Of a stretch of 64,000 nt of DNA, positions 44,214 to 53,055 are shown piece by piece. The translations under genes and the position numbers were made by a program. This stretch comes from Microbacterium foliorum. GTDB taxonomy: Bacteria > Actinomycetota > Actinomycetes > Actinomycetales > Microbacteriaceae. Every line of letters starts with the position of its first letter. Position 1 is the stretch's first letter. Location: positions 2,356,001 to 2,420,000 of the forward strand of contig NZ_CP041040.1 in NCBI RefSeq assembly GCF_006385575.1, given 5' to 3'. The notes below the pieces were generated by a model, which made no database searches, was not told the origin of the DNA, and worked only from the letters and a program-made list of their open reading frames with translations.

Positions 44214-45047
44214 ATGTCCGAAACACACAGCAACCCCCTCGACGACCCGAATGCGAACCCGTTCGAGATCGCAGCCGCCGCAGCCGCCGACATCGCGCGC
44301 CTGACCGGAGTCGAGAAGCACGACATCGCCCTCACCCTCGGCAGCGGCTGGGGCAAGGCCGCCGACATCATCGGCGAGACCACAGCGACCATCCCCGCCA
44401 CCGAGGTCACCGGCTTCTCGAAGCCCGCTCTCGAGGGCCACGTCGGCACCCTGCGCAGCATCCGCACCCCCGATGGCAAGAACGTGCTCGTCATCGGCGC
44501 CCGCACCCACTACTACGAGGGCCACGGCGTACGTCGTGTCGTGCACTCGGTGCGTACCGCTGCGGCGACGGGCGCCGAGATCATGGTGCTCACGAACGGC
44601 GCAGGAGGCGTCCGCGAGACCTGGACCCCCGGTCAGCCGGTGCTGATCAGCGACCACATCAACCTCACCGCCGACTCGCCCCTCGAGGGCGCGACCTTCA
44701 TCGACCTCACCGACCTCTACTCGCAGCGTCTGCGTGACATCGCCCGCGGCGTCGATCCCTCGCTCGATGAGGGCGTCTACACGCAGTTCCGCGGCCCGCA
44801 CTACGAGACGCCCGCCGAGGTGCAGATGGCGAAGCACATCGGCGGCCACATCGTCGGCATGTCCACCGCCCTCGAGGCGATCGCCGCGCGCGAGGCAGGC
44901 ATGGAGATCCTCGGGTTCTCGCTCATCACCAACCTCGCGGCCGGCATCCAGAAGACGCCGCTCAGCCACGCCGAGGTCATCGAGGCGGGCCGCGAGGCGG
45001 AGCCGGTGATCTCGGCTCTGCTGGCACGAGTGGTCGAGGCGCTGTGA
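44214..45047 (+). CDS. Purine nucleoside phosphorylase (trimeric type)
   Basis: 277 residues. Phosphorolysis of guanosine and inosine (and deoxy forms) to base and (deoxy)ribose-1-phosphate. Family blocks: LTLGSGWGKAAD, VTGFSKPALEGHVG, RTHYYEGHGVRRVVH, LTNGAGGVRE and GPHYETPAEVQMAKHIGGHIVGMSTALEAI. Its product is the substrate of the phosphopentomutase-like neighbour, whose GTG overlaps this stop (GTGA). Confidence 0.95.
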   Translation: MSETHSNPLDDPNANPFEIAAAAAADIARLTGVEKHDIALTLGSGWGKAADIIGETTATIPATEVTGFSKPALEGHVGTLRSIRTPDGKNVLVIGARTHYYEGHGVRRVVHSVRTAAATGAEIMVLTNGAGGVRETWTPGQPVLISDHINLTADSPLEGATFIDLTDLYSQRLRDIARGVDPSLDEGVYTQFRGPHYETPAEVQMAKHIGGHIVGMSTALEAIAAREAGMEILGFSLITNLAAGIQKTPLSHAEVIEAGREAEPVISALLARVVEAL

Positions 45048-46714
45048 ACGACGAGCGCCTCGCGCAGGCGCGCGCCTGGATGAGACAGGACCCTGACCAC
45101 GAGACCCGCGACGAACTGGCCGCGGTCATCACGAGAGCGGCGGCCGGTGACGAGGCGGCTGCCTCCGACCTCGACGACCGCTTCAGCACGAGGCTCGCAT
45201 TCGGCACGGCAGGGCTCCGCGGGGCGCTCGGGGCCGGCAGCAACCGCATGAACCGCGTGCTCGTCGCGCAGGCGGCCGCGGGCTTCGCGTCTTACCTGCG
45301 CGAGAAGTCGCACGGCGGCACGCCGACGGTCGTGATCGGCTATGACGGACGCCGCAACTCCCGGGTGTTCGCGACCGACTCCGCCGAGCTGTTCGCCGGT
45401 GCCGGACTCCGCGCGATCCTGCTTCCGCGGCTGCTGCCGACGCCGGTGCTCGCCTTCGCGGTGCGCCACCTGGGAGCGGATGCCGGTGTCATGGTCACGG
45501 CGTCGCACAACCCGCCGAACGACAACGGCTACAAGGTCTACCTGGGCGGCGCCGACCAGGGTTCGCAGATCGTCGCACCCGCCGACGCCGAGATCGCCGC
45601 GCACATCCAGCGCGTCGCCGACGCGAATGACGTCTCGGCCCTGCCTCGCTCCACCGACTACGAGACGGCGGGTGAGGACGTCGTCGAGGCGTACGTGGCC
45701 GCGACAGCCGCGATCGCTCCGGCGCCTGCGGGCGCCTCGGACCTGCGGTGGGTCTACACCGCGATGCACGGGGTCGGCTGGGAGACGCTGTCGAAGATCG
45801 TGTCGGCCGCCGGATATCCGCAGCCCATGGTCGTCGAGGAGCAGCTGAAGCCCGACGCGACGTTCCGCACCGTGTCGTTCCCCAACCCGGAGGAGCCGGG
45901 GGCGATGGACCTGTCGTTCGCTCGGGCGCGTCGGGTGCAGGCGGACTTCATCATCGCGAACGATCCGGATGCCGACCGCCTCGCCGTGGCCATTCCGGAT
46001 GCGTCGTCGGAGAACGGATGGCGACGCCTCACCGGCAACGAGGTCGGGCTGCTGCTCGGCGCTCGAGCCGCCAGAGCGGCGGCGGGCACTCCCGGCGCCT
46101 CGCTGGCGTGCTCGCTCGTGTCCTCCCCCGGCCTCGGCGCCGTCGCCGCGCACCACGGGCTCGACTTCCACGAGACGCTGACGGGCTTCAAGTGGATCTC
46201 GCGGGCCCCCGGCATCGTGTTCGGATTCGAGGAGGCCCTCGGCTACCTCGTGAACCCCGAGACCGTGCGCGACAAGGACGGCATCTCGGCCGCCGTGGCG
46301 GTTCTCGGTCTCGCGGCCGAAGCGCACGAGCGGGGCAAGTCGCTGGCCGACCTGCTGTCGGAACTGGGCGACACCTACGGCCACTTCGCCAGCGGACAGG
46401 TGTCGGTTCGCGTCGACGACCTCTCGGTCATCGGCAGTGTGATGCTGTCGCTGCGCACCCTCCCGCCGCAGCAGCTCGGCGGCCACCTCATCGCCTCGGC
46501 GGAGGATCTGCTGCACGCCGACGAGGGTCGACCGTCGGGCGATGTGCTGCGCTACAGGCTCGCAGACGGCTCGCGCATCATCGTGCGTCCGAGTGGCACC
46601 GAGCCGAAGCTCAAGGTCTACATCGACGCCACCGCCGACTCCGCGGAGCGGGCCAGTGCGACGGTCGGCGAGCTCGAGGCCGCGGTGCGTGTGCTCCTGG
46701 AAGAACGCTCGTAG
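45044..46714 (+). CDS. Phosphohexo/phosphopentomutase (alpha-D-phosphohexomutase family)
   Basis: 556 residues, PgcA/PGM2-like length. Phosphoserine loop in MVTASHNPPNDNGYK, metal loop NDPDADRLAVA, sugar-specificity loop FGFEEALGYLV and phosphate-binding RPSGTEPKLKVY. Encoded with purine nucleoside phosphorylase, it probably interconverts ribose-1- and -5-phosphate, like actinobacterial PmmB/PGM2 proteins. A mutase acting on hexose phosphates is also possible. Confidence 0.93.
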   Translation: MNDERLAQARAWMRQDPDHETRDELAAVITRAAAGDEAAASDLDDRFSTRLAFGTAGLRGALGAGSNRMNRVLVAQAAAGFASYLREKSHGGTPTVVIGYDGRRNSRVFATDSAELFAGAGLRAILLPRLLPTPVLAFAVRHLGADAGVMVTASHNPPNDNGYKVYLGGADQGSQIVAPADAEIAAHIQRVADANDVSALPRSTDYETAGEDVVEAYVAATAAIAPAPAGASDLRWVYTAMHGVGWETLSKIVSAAGYPQPMVVEEQLKPDATFRTVSFPNPEEPGAMDLSFARARRVQADFIIANDPDADRLAVAIPDASSENGWRRLTGNEVGLLLGARAARAAAGTPGASLACSLVSSPGLGAVAAHHGLDFHETLTGFKWISRAPGIVFGFEEALGYLVNPETVRDKDGISAAVAVLGLAAEAHERGKSLADLLSELGDTYGHFASGQVSVRVDDLSVIGSVMLSLRTLPPQQLGGHLIASAEDLLHADEGRPSGDVLRYRLADGSRIIVRPSGTEPKLKVYIDATADSAERASATVGELEAAVRVLLEERS

Positions 46715-46719
46715 GCCGC

Positions 46720-46983
46720 ATGCCGAGAAGACATGTCGTGATCAGCGCCCATAACGGGGTGCACGCGCGCCCCGTCGCCGAGCTCGTCAGGCTCGTGCAG
46801 GCGCACCCGCACGCCGTGACTCTGCGCACGTCGTCGGGCGCGGTCGTGGACCTCAGCAGCGTTCTCGCACTGATGGACCTCGCTCTCGCGCCCGGCGACG
46901 CGGTGGTGCTCGAGACTGCGGAGTCGACGGATGCCGAATCGGTCCTCGACACTCTGGCCGGCGTGCTGGATCCTCGGGCCTGA
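46720..46983 (+). CDS. Second HPr-like phosphocarrier protein
   Basis: 87 residues. HPr fold with phospho-acceptor His15 in HNGVHARPVAEL and the regulatory serine position Ser46 (DLSSVLAL). It has only moderate identity with the HPr encoded at 49394. The ATG lies five bases after the mutase stop, without a strong ribosome site, so translation may be coupled; the stop is eight bases from the convergent mtlR stop. It could be a specialised or regulatory HPr, or duplicate the main one. Confidence 0.82.
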   Translation: MPRRHVVISAHNGVHARPVAELVRLVQAHPHAVTLRTSSGAVVDLSSVLALMDLALAPGDAVVLETAESTDAESVLDTLAGVLDPRA

Positions 46984-46991
46984 GGCGGTCG

Positions 46992-48914
46992 TCAGCCGTC
47001 GATGACGGCGACGAGCTCATCGAGGAACGCCTCGAAGGTCGTTCCTCGACGGAGGATCCGTTGCACGCTCTCTCGTTCGCTGAACACCTCGACGAGCTGC
47101 TCGAACACGGTCTGGAAAGCGGCGCGGTCGCTCTCGCTGAAGGCGGCGAGGGCGACCACCTGCACTCGCCCCTCCCCCCAGGCCGCCGACCCGTCGGCGA
47201 CGCCGATCGCGATCGCGGTGCGCGTCGCGGTCATCTGGAGCGCGTGCGGCACCGCGAGGGCATCGGTGAACGCCGTCGACGACATCCGTTCGCGGAGGAT
47301 CGTGTTGTCGACGTAGTCGTCGCCGATGAGACCGGCATCGACGAGCAGCCCGCCCAGCCGCCGGATGATCGCGTCCTCGCCCTCATCGGGCAGCGGGTAG
47401 ACGAAAGCATCGGCGACGAAGTAGCGCGCGAGCTCGGCGCGGAGCCTGGTCAGGCGTCTGCCGCGTCTGACGCGGGCGGCGGCCTGCTGGATCCGATCGA
47501 CATCGGCATCCGTGAGGAACGGCTGGATGCGCACGAAGCGATCGCCTGCCGCTCCCGGTTCGATGGTGCTGAGCACCAGATCGGTGTCGAACGACGACCA
47601 ATCCGGGTCGACCTTGGTGATGACGCTGGTCACCTCGATCGCCGATCCCAGCGAGCGGTCGACGCTCGAGCGCAGCAGCTCGTGGAGCTCGTAGTAGCCG
47701 GGACACACGATGGTCGCGGTGAGGATCGACTCCGCCTTGCGGCTGCGCTCGATCCGGCCGCCGACGTGCATGGCGATGTACGCGATCTCGTCGTCGTGGA
47801 TCGGCGTGCCGAGTCGGTCGTGCAGTCCACTGGCTATCGAGACGGCGACCTCGAAGATCATCGGATACGAGGTCTTGAGCGAGCGGGTGAGCGGGTTGCG
47901 GGTCAGCGCGCTCTCCTCGGCTCGGCGCATCAGATTCTGCACGTGCAGGGCGAGGCGCAGCACGAACGTCTCGTCGACCAGATCGACCTGGAAGTCCTCC
48001 GCCGCCCTCGCGATCTCGGCTCGGACGGCGGCCTCGACCCGCGGGTCCACACCGCTGCGGGCGACGTCACCCGCGGCATCCTCTCCCGGGGCCACGATGC
48101 GGGTGAGCACGAGGGACGCGAGATGGCCGCTGTCACCGTCTCCGAGCGTGACCGAGAAGTGCTGTTGGGCGAGGCGGGCGATCACGGCGCCGACCCGCGG
48201 GATCTCCTCACGTGCGCCGGCGGGCCCCGACTCGAGCGCATGCCCTGCGGCGACCCTCTCGGCGGCGATGGCGATGTGCAGAAGGACGTCGGAGATCGCG
48301 AGCTCGTTGACGTAGTAGCCCTGCTCGCCGAGTTCGCGCACCAGCTCGGACTTGAAGGGTCCCACGGCATCCGCGGCGATGACCCCTCCGGCGAGCGCGC
48401 GGCGGAACGTCTCGGGGTGGAACGACGCGGCGTCCATCTCGTCGTGCGCCAGCCGCGACAGCAGTCGTCGCTGTGCGGCCTCGTTGCCGCGCAGACGCAC
48501 GATCTCGCGGTCTCTCTCGAGCGTGAGATCGGTGCCGTCGAGCAGCGCACGCACGCGGGCGAGGTCAGCCTCGAGAGTCGCTTCGCTCACGTGCAGCGCA
48601 TCGGCCGTCGCGAAGACGTCGACGCCGTCCGGCACATCGAGCAGGGTGCGCACGAGACCGTGCAGGCGGTCGCGCGGAGCGGACTCACGGCTCTGCCGGG
48701 CGCGCAGCGCGTTGCGAGCCCCCGACCCGGCGCGGTACCCGGCGGGGCCCGACTCGACGGCATCCGCGGCTCCGGTCCTGGCGTTCAGGGCGGCGACGTA
48801 CGAGCGGATGCTGCGCGGGGTGACGCCGAGCTGGTCGGCGAGATTCGCCGCCGTCACCCACTTCTCCTGTCGGATCAGGGATGACAGGAGCTGGTCCTGG
48901 CGCTGTCGCGACAT
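46992..48914 (-). CDS. mtlR: MtlR-type PRD transcriptional activator
   Basis: 640 residues. N-terminal helix-turn-helix (about 5-55) with a second winged region (about 90-145), two PTS regulation domains (about 180-285 and 300-405; histidines in ISDVLLHIAIAAER and DDEIAYIAMHVGGR), an EIIB-like segment (about 415-500) and a C-terminal EIIA-type domain (about 510-640; LAVPHALQM histidine). Phosphorylation by HPr and EII proteins would set its activity on the mtl operon divergent from it. GGAGGG precedes the ATG at 48914. The open frame to 49241 is rejected. Confidence 0.92.
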   Translation of the reverse strand: MSRQRQDQLLSSLIRQEKWVTAANLADQLGVTPRSIRSYVAALNARTGAADAVESGPAGYRAGSGARNALRARQSRESAPRDRLHGLVRTLLDVPDGVDVFATADALHVSEATLEADLARVRALLDGTDLTLERDREIVRLRGNEAAQRRLLSRLAHDEMDAASFHPETFRRALAGGVIAADAVGPFKSELVRELGEQGYYVNELAISDVLLHIAIAAERVAAGHALESGPAGAREEIPRVGAVIARLAQQHFSVTLGDGDSGHLASLVLTRIVAPGEDAAGDVARSGVDPRVEAAVRAEIARAAEDFQVDLVDETFVLRLALHVQNLMRRAEESALTRNPLTRSLKTSYPMIFEVAVSIASGLHDRLGTPIHDDEIAYIAMHVGGRIERSRKAESILTATIVCPGYYELHELLRSSVDRSLGSAIEVTSVITKVDPDWSSFDTDLVLSTIEPGAAGDRFVRIQPFLTDADVDRIQQAAARVRRGRRLTRLRAELARYFVADAFVYPLPDEGEDAIIRRLGGLLVDAGLIGDDYVDNTILRERMSSTAFTDALAVPHALQMTATRTAIAIGVADGSAAWGEGRVQVVALAAFSESDRAAFQTVFEQLVEVFSERESVQRILRRGTTFEAFLDELVAVIDG

Positions 48915-49000
48915 GATGCTCCCTCCTCCGTGCCGACTGCACTGTCCTGACGTGACTTCCATGATGTCAGGAAGCAGGGTGCCCCGCTCCGAAACCGATG

Positions 49001-49016
49001 TTCCGCAGGGGCGGAA
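49001..49016. promoter_or_regulatory. Inverted repeat in the mtlR/PTS intergenic region
   Basis: TTCCGC-AGGG-GCGGAA lies 64 bases before the first PTS gene and 86 bases upstream of mtlR, in the 165-base divergent gap. Candidate operator for MtlR. Confidence 0.45.
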
Positions 49017-49079
49017 AGGAACCTGTTGGCGACCGCACCCGAACTCTTCCCAGACTGTTCTCAGGAAAGGTGAGCATCG

Positions 49080-49397
49080 ATGAAGATCCTCGTGGTGTGC
49101 GGCGCCGGTGCGTCGAGCACGTTCGTCGCGCAACGACTCCGCCGGGCGGCCTCCGAGGCCGGCCTCGACTGGGACGCCGCAGCCGGCATGGAGCAGTCCG
49201 TCGCCGGCAGCGACCACGACCTGATCCTCGTGGGTCCTCATCTCGCCGATCGCCTCGAAGCGATCCGCCAGGCCGCCCCCGCTCGGGTGGCCGTGCTCCC
49301 CGACGACGTCTTCGCCGACCGCGACGGCACCCGCACGCTGGCGCTGGCGCGGTCGATCGTCGCCGACGCCAGGAACACCCCGAAAGGAACATCATGA
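49080..49397 (+). CDS. Orphan PTS EIIB (lactose/cellobiose type)
   Basis: 105 residues. It begins MKILVVCGAGASSTFVAQRL, where Cys7 is the phosphorylation site of the Lac/cellobiose EIIB family. No matching EIIC or EIIA of that type is nearby; the mannitol permease already has its own EIIB. It leads the operon and overlaps the HPr gene (ATGA). The role may be regulatory, for instance phosphate exchange with MtlR. GAAAGGTGAG precedes the ATG. Confidence 0.85.
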   Translation: MKILVVCGAGASSTFVAQRLRRAASEAGLDWDAAAGMEQSVAGSDHDLILVGPHLADRLEAIRQAAPARVAVLPDDVFADRDGTRTLALARSIVADARNTPKGTS

Positions 49398-49675
49398 CCG
49401 TCTCCCGCACCGTCCGCATCGGCTCATCCCATGGACTCCACGCTCGTCCGGCGAAGCTGTTCGCGCAGGCGGCGAAGGACTCGGGGATTCCCGTGACCAT
49501 CGCGAAGGACTCGGGCAAGGCGGTCAACGCGGCCAGCATCCTCGGCGTGATCGCGCTCGCGATCGAACACGGCGACTACGTCACGCTGACCGCCGAGGGC
49601 GACACCGCCGAAGGCGTGCTCGACACGCTCACCGAGCTGCTCACGACCGACCATGACCAGGACGCCGGCGCGTGA
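49394..49675 (+). CDS. ptsH: HPr phosphocarrier protein
   Basis: 93 residues. Phospho-acceptor His16 in SSHGLHARPAKLFA and serine site Ser48 in NAASILGVIALA. General PTS protein that takes phosphate from enzyme I and passes it to EIIA domains. The start overlaps the EIIB stop and the stop overlaps the enzyme I start, so the three are translationally coupled. A general PTS gene inside the mannitol operon suggests this is the main PTS of the cell or a self-contained one. Confidence 0.93.
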   Translation: MTVSRTVRIGSSHGLHARPAKLFAQAAKDSGIPVTIAKDSGKAVNAASILGVIALAIEHGDYVTLTAEGDTAEGVLDTLTELLTTDHDQDAGA

Positions 49676-51357
49676 GCGAGCTCAGAGGAGTCGGGATCGG
49701 TCTCGGGGTCGCCCAGGGCGTCGTCGTCCGGATGACCGAGCCGCTGCCCGCTCCCGACAACACTCCCAGCGCCCAGGGCGTCGACGCCGAGCGCGCACGG
49801 GTGCGTGAGGCCGTCGCCGCCGTCGCCCAGGAGCTCACCGCACGCGGCGAGGCCGCGGGCGGTTCGGCGCAGGAGGTGCTCGAGGCTCAGGCGATGATCG
49901 CCGAGGACCCGACGCTGCAGGACGAGGTCGACACCCGAATCGATGACGGCGCGACGGCCGAATGGGCGGTGCACGATGCGTTCGCGGGCTTCCGCGCGAC
50001 GCTCGAAGCCGTCGGCGGCTACCTCGGCGAGCGCGCAGCCGACCTCGATGACATCGCCCAGCGGGTGCTCGCGCGTCTTCGCGGCGTCGATGCACCGGGA
50101 GTCCCCGATCCGGGGCACCCGTTCGTCCTGGTCGCCCGAGACCTCGCCCCGGCGGACACCGCGCTGCTGAACCTCGATCAGGTGCTCGCCCTGGTCACGT
50201 TCGACGGCGGGCCCACCTCGCACACGGCGATCCTCGCCCGCGAGAAGGGCATCGTCGCGATCGTCGGCGCGGCCGCCGCAGACGGGCTCGCGACCGGCAG
50301 CACGGTCATCGTCGATGCCGCCGCCGGAATCGTGACCCTAGATCCGTCCGACGATGAGAAGGCGCGCGCCGAGCAGCGCGCAGCCGCCCGCCGCTCGGCG
50401 GACGCCGCACCACTGACCCCCGGCGCCCTCGCCGACGGCACTCGGATCCCGCTGCTGGCGAATCTGGGGAAACCTGCAGACGCATCAGATGCCGTCGAAC
50501 GTGGGGCTGAGGGCGTCGGGCTGTTCCGCACCGAGTTCCTGTTCCTCTCCTCGGCGCAGGCACCGACGGTGCAGCAGCAGCGCGAGTCGTATCGGGAGCT
50601 GCTCGCAGCCTTCCCCGGCCAGAAGGTCGTCGTGAGGATGCTGGACGCCGGTGCCGACAAGCCGCTGGCGTTCCTCAACGACGCGCACGAGGAGAATCCC
50701 GCGCTCGGGCTCCGCGGGCTGCGTGCGCTCCGAGCGAGCGAGGACATCCTGCGCGAGCAGCTCACCGCGCTGGCTGAGGCGGATGCCGCCACCGAGGCCG
50801 ACCTGTGGGTCATGGCGCCCATGGTCGCGACCGTCGAGGAGACCCAGTACTTCACCTCTCTCGCCCGGGAGTACGGGCTGAAGACCGCCGGTGTGATGGT
50901 GGAGATTCCGGCGAGCGCTCTGCTCGCCGACCGCGTGCTCGCGCACGCGGACTTCGCCTCGATCGGCACCAACGACCTCACGCAGTACACGATGGCCGCA
51001 GACCGGATGCTCGGCTCGGTCGCCTCGTTCCAGGACCCGTGGCACCCGGCCGTGCTCCGTCTCGTGCGAGAGGTCGGCGCGGCAGGAGCACGACTCGGCA
51101 AGCCGGTCGGGATCTGCGGCGAGGCTGCCGCCGACCCGATGCTCGCGGTCGTGCTCGTGGGGCTCGGCGCGACGAGTCTCTCGATGGCGCCGTCGGCCCT
51201 CGCGGACGTGCGGCACACCCTGTCGCAGCACACTCTCGACGAAGCCCGCAACTTCGCCGAACTCGCACTGGCGGCCGACGACGCCGCCGGTGCTCGCCTC
51301 GCCGTGGCTGACGCCGCGGCAACCCATCCCCCTCACCAGAAAGAGACGACATCATGA
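49672..51357 (+). CDS. ptsI: PTS enzyme I
   Basis: 561 residues. Phosphoenolpyruvate-protein phosphotransferase. The N-terminal HPr-binding domain, active His184 in GGPTSHTAILAREKGI, and the C-terminal PEP-binding barrel with GLFRTEFLF, FRMLD-like RMLDAGADKP, MVMVEIPASA-type and the cysteine of GICGEAAADP are all present. GTG overlaps the ptsH stop, and the stop overlaps the mtlA start. Confidence 0.96.
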   Translation: MSELRGVGIGLGVAQGVVVRMTEPLPAPDNTPSAQGVDAERARVREAVAAVAQELTARGEAAGGSAQEVLEAQAMIAEDPTLQDEVDTRIDDGATAEWAVHDAFAGFRATLEAVGGYLGERAADLDDIAQRVLARLRGVDAPGVPDPGHPFVLVARDLAPADTALLNLDQVLALVTFDGGPTSHTAILAREKGIVAIVGAAAADGLATGSTVIVDAAAGIVTLDPSDDEKARAEQRAAARRSADAAPLTPGALADGTRIPLLANLGKPADASDAVERGAEGVGLFRTEFLFLSSAQAPTVQQQRESYRELLAAFPGQKVVVRMLDAGADKPLAFLNDAHEENPALGLRGLRALRASEDILREQLTALAEADAATEADLWVMAPMVATVEETQYFTSLAREYGLKTAGVMVEIPASALLADRVLAHADFASIGTNDLTQYTMAADRMLGSVASFQDPWHPAVLRLVREVGAAGARLGKPVGICGEAAADPMLAVVLVGLGATSLSMAPSALADVRHTLSQHTLDEARNFAELALAADDAAGARLAVADAAATHPPHQKETTS

Positions 51358-52988
51358 CGACGACGTCACCCGCAGCCACGAAGGCAGGCGGCCTCCGAAC
51401 GGGCGTGCAGCGCTTCGGCACGTTCCTCTCGGGCATGATCATGCCCAACATCGCCGCGTTCATCGCGTGGGGATTCATCACGATGCTGTTCATCCCGGCC
51501 GGGTTCTTCGGCGTCGACAGTCCGTTCGGGTGGCACTGGTATCCGGTCGCCGAGCTCGTGGGCGGTGGCGGCGATTCCGCCATCATCGGCTGGCAGGGGG
51601 CCATGACCGCCGTGGCCGAGGGTGCCGACGGCAACTTCTTCGGCTATGTCGGCCTCGTCGGCCCGATGGTCACCTACCTGCTGCCCCTCCTGATCGCCAA
51701 CACCGCCGGCCGCATGGTCTACGGCGAGCGCGGTGGAGTCGTGGCGACCATCGCGACGATGGGTGTCATCGTCGGCACGAACATCCCGATGTTCCTCGGC
51801 GCGATGATCATGGGACCGCTCGCGGCCTGGATCACCAAGCAGATGGACAAGCTGTGGGACGGCAAGATCCGCCCCGGTTTCGAGATGCTGGTGAACAACT
51901 TCTCCGCCGGCATCCTGGGCATGCTCCTCGCGATCTTCGGCTTCTTCGCCTTCGGTCCCGTGATGCTCGGCATCAGTGCGGTCCTCGGCGGCGCGGTCGA
52001 CTGGCTGGTCGCGCTGAACCTGCTCCCGCTCGTGTCGATCATCGTCGAGCCGGCGAAGGTGCTGTTCCTCAACAACGCCATCAACCACGGTGTGTTCACC
52101 CCGCTCGGCATCGAGCAGGCCACCGAGACCGGCAAGTCGATCCTCTTCCTCATCGAGGCGAACCCCGGCCCCGGCCTCGGCCTGCTGCTCGCGTTCACCT
52201 TCTTCGGTGTCGGCGTTGCGAAGGCATCCGCCCCCGGAGCGGCGATCATCCAGTTCTTCGGTGGCATCCACGAGATCTACTTCCCGTACGCCCTCAGCAA
52301 GCCGACCACGATCCTCGCTCTGATCGCGGGTGGCGCAGCCGGTGTGACCACGAACATGGTGCTCGGCGGCGGCCTGGCCTTCCCGGCAGCTCCCGGCAGC
52401 ATCATCGCCGTGACCGCCGCAGCGATCGGGCCGGGCGTCGGCAACCTGCTGGTCGTGTACCTGTCGGTCGTCATCGCCGCCGTCGTCACGTTCCTCATCA
52501 CGGGAGTCATCCTGCGCGCCTCGCGCAAGCGCGACCTCGAGGCCGAGGGAGACAGCTTCGGCGACGCGATCGCACAGACCGAGGCGAACAAGGGCAAGTC
52601 CTCCGCCGCGATGGACGCCCTGCGTGCCTCCTCGGGCGCGGGTGCGGCCGGGGGTGCGGCCGGTGCAGGTGCAGGTGTCGCCACCGACCGCCGCATCGAG
52701 AACATCGTGTTCGCCTGCGATGCCGGCATGGGCTCGTCGGCCATGGGCGCGAGCGTGCTGCGCAACAAGTTCAAGAAGGCAGGGGTCGAGGGCGTCACCG
52801 TCACGAACCAGGCCATCGCGAACCTCGACGGCACCGCCGACCTGGTCATCACCCAGCAGCAGCTGACCGACCGGGCGCAGGCGCAGTCGCCGAACTCGAT
52901 CCACGTGTCGGTCGACAACTTCATGAACTCTCCGAAGTATGAAGAGGTCGTCGAGATGGTGCGCGAGCAGCGCGACTCCGACGCGTGA
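51354..52988 (+). CDS. mtlA: Mannitol-specific PTS EIICB permease
   Basis: 544 residues. EIIC membrane domain (about 15-375; FGTFLSGMIMPNIAAFIAWGFITMLF, then VMLGISAVLGGAVDWL and KSILFLIEANPGPGLGLL), an Ala/Gly linker, and EIIB (about 445-544) with Cys455 in FACDAGMGSSAMG. Imports and phosphorylates mannitol. The EIIA part of E. coli MtlA is absent here and encoded separately by the next gene, as in Gram-positive bacteria. Confidence 0.96.
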   Translation: MTTTSPAATKAGGLRTGVQRFGTFLSGMIMPNIAAFIAWGFITMLFIPAGFFGVDSPFGWHWYPVAELVGGGGDSAIIGWQGAMTAVAEGADGNFFGYVGLVGPMVTYLLPLLIANTAGRMVYGERGGVVATIATMGVIVGTNIPMFLGAMIMGPLAAWITKQMDKLWDGKIRPGFEMLVNNFSAGILGMLLAIFGFFAFGPVMLGISAVLGGAVDWLVALNLLPLVSIIVEPAKVLFLNNAINHGVFTPLGIEQATETGKSILFLIEANPGPGLGLLLAFTFFGVGVAKASAPGAAIIQFFGGIHEIYFPYALSKPTTILALIAGGAAGVTTNMVLGGGLAFPAAPGSIIAVTAAAIGPGVGNLLVVYLSVVIAAVVTFLITGVILRASRKRDLEAEGDSFGDAIAQTEANKGKSSAAMDALRASSGAGAAGGAAGAGAGVATDRRIENIVFACDAGMGSSAMGASVLRNKFKKAGVEGVTVTNQAIANLDGTADLVITQQQLTDRAQAQSPNSIHVSVDNFMNSPKYEEVVEMVREQRDSDA

Positions 52989-52994
52989 CAGACC

Positions 52995-53028
52995 GGGCGG
53001 GGCGGATGCCACGGCATCCGCCCCGCCC
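52995..53028 (+). other. Very stable hairpin between mtlA and mtlF
   Basis: GGGCGGGGCGGATGCC (52995-53010) and GGCATCCGCCCCGCCC (53013-53028) pair perfectly over 16 bases with almost no loop. It lies inside the operon, 27 bases before mtlF, without a T-run. Confidence 0.7.
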
Positions 53029-53055
53029 CCACATTCTCAGAAAGAAGGAATCACC

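Noticed and set aside
48915..49241. Upstream extension of mtlR to an ATG at 49241
   Set aside because: It would overlap the EIIB gene and the divergent promoter region; the ATG at 48914 has a good ribosome site and starts the helix-turn-helix as expected.
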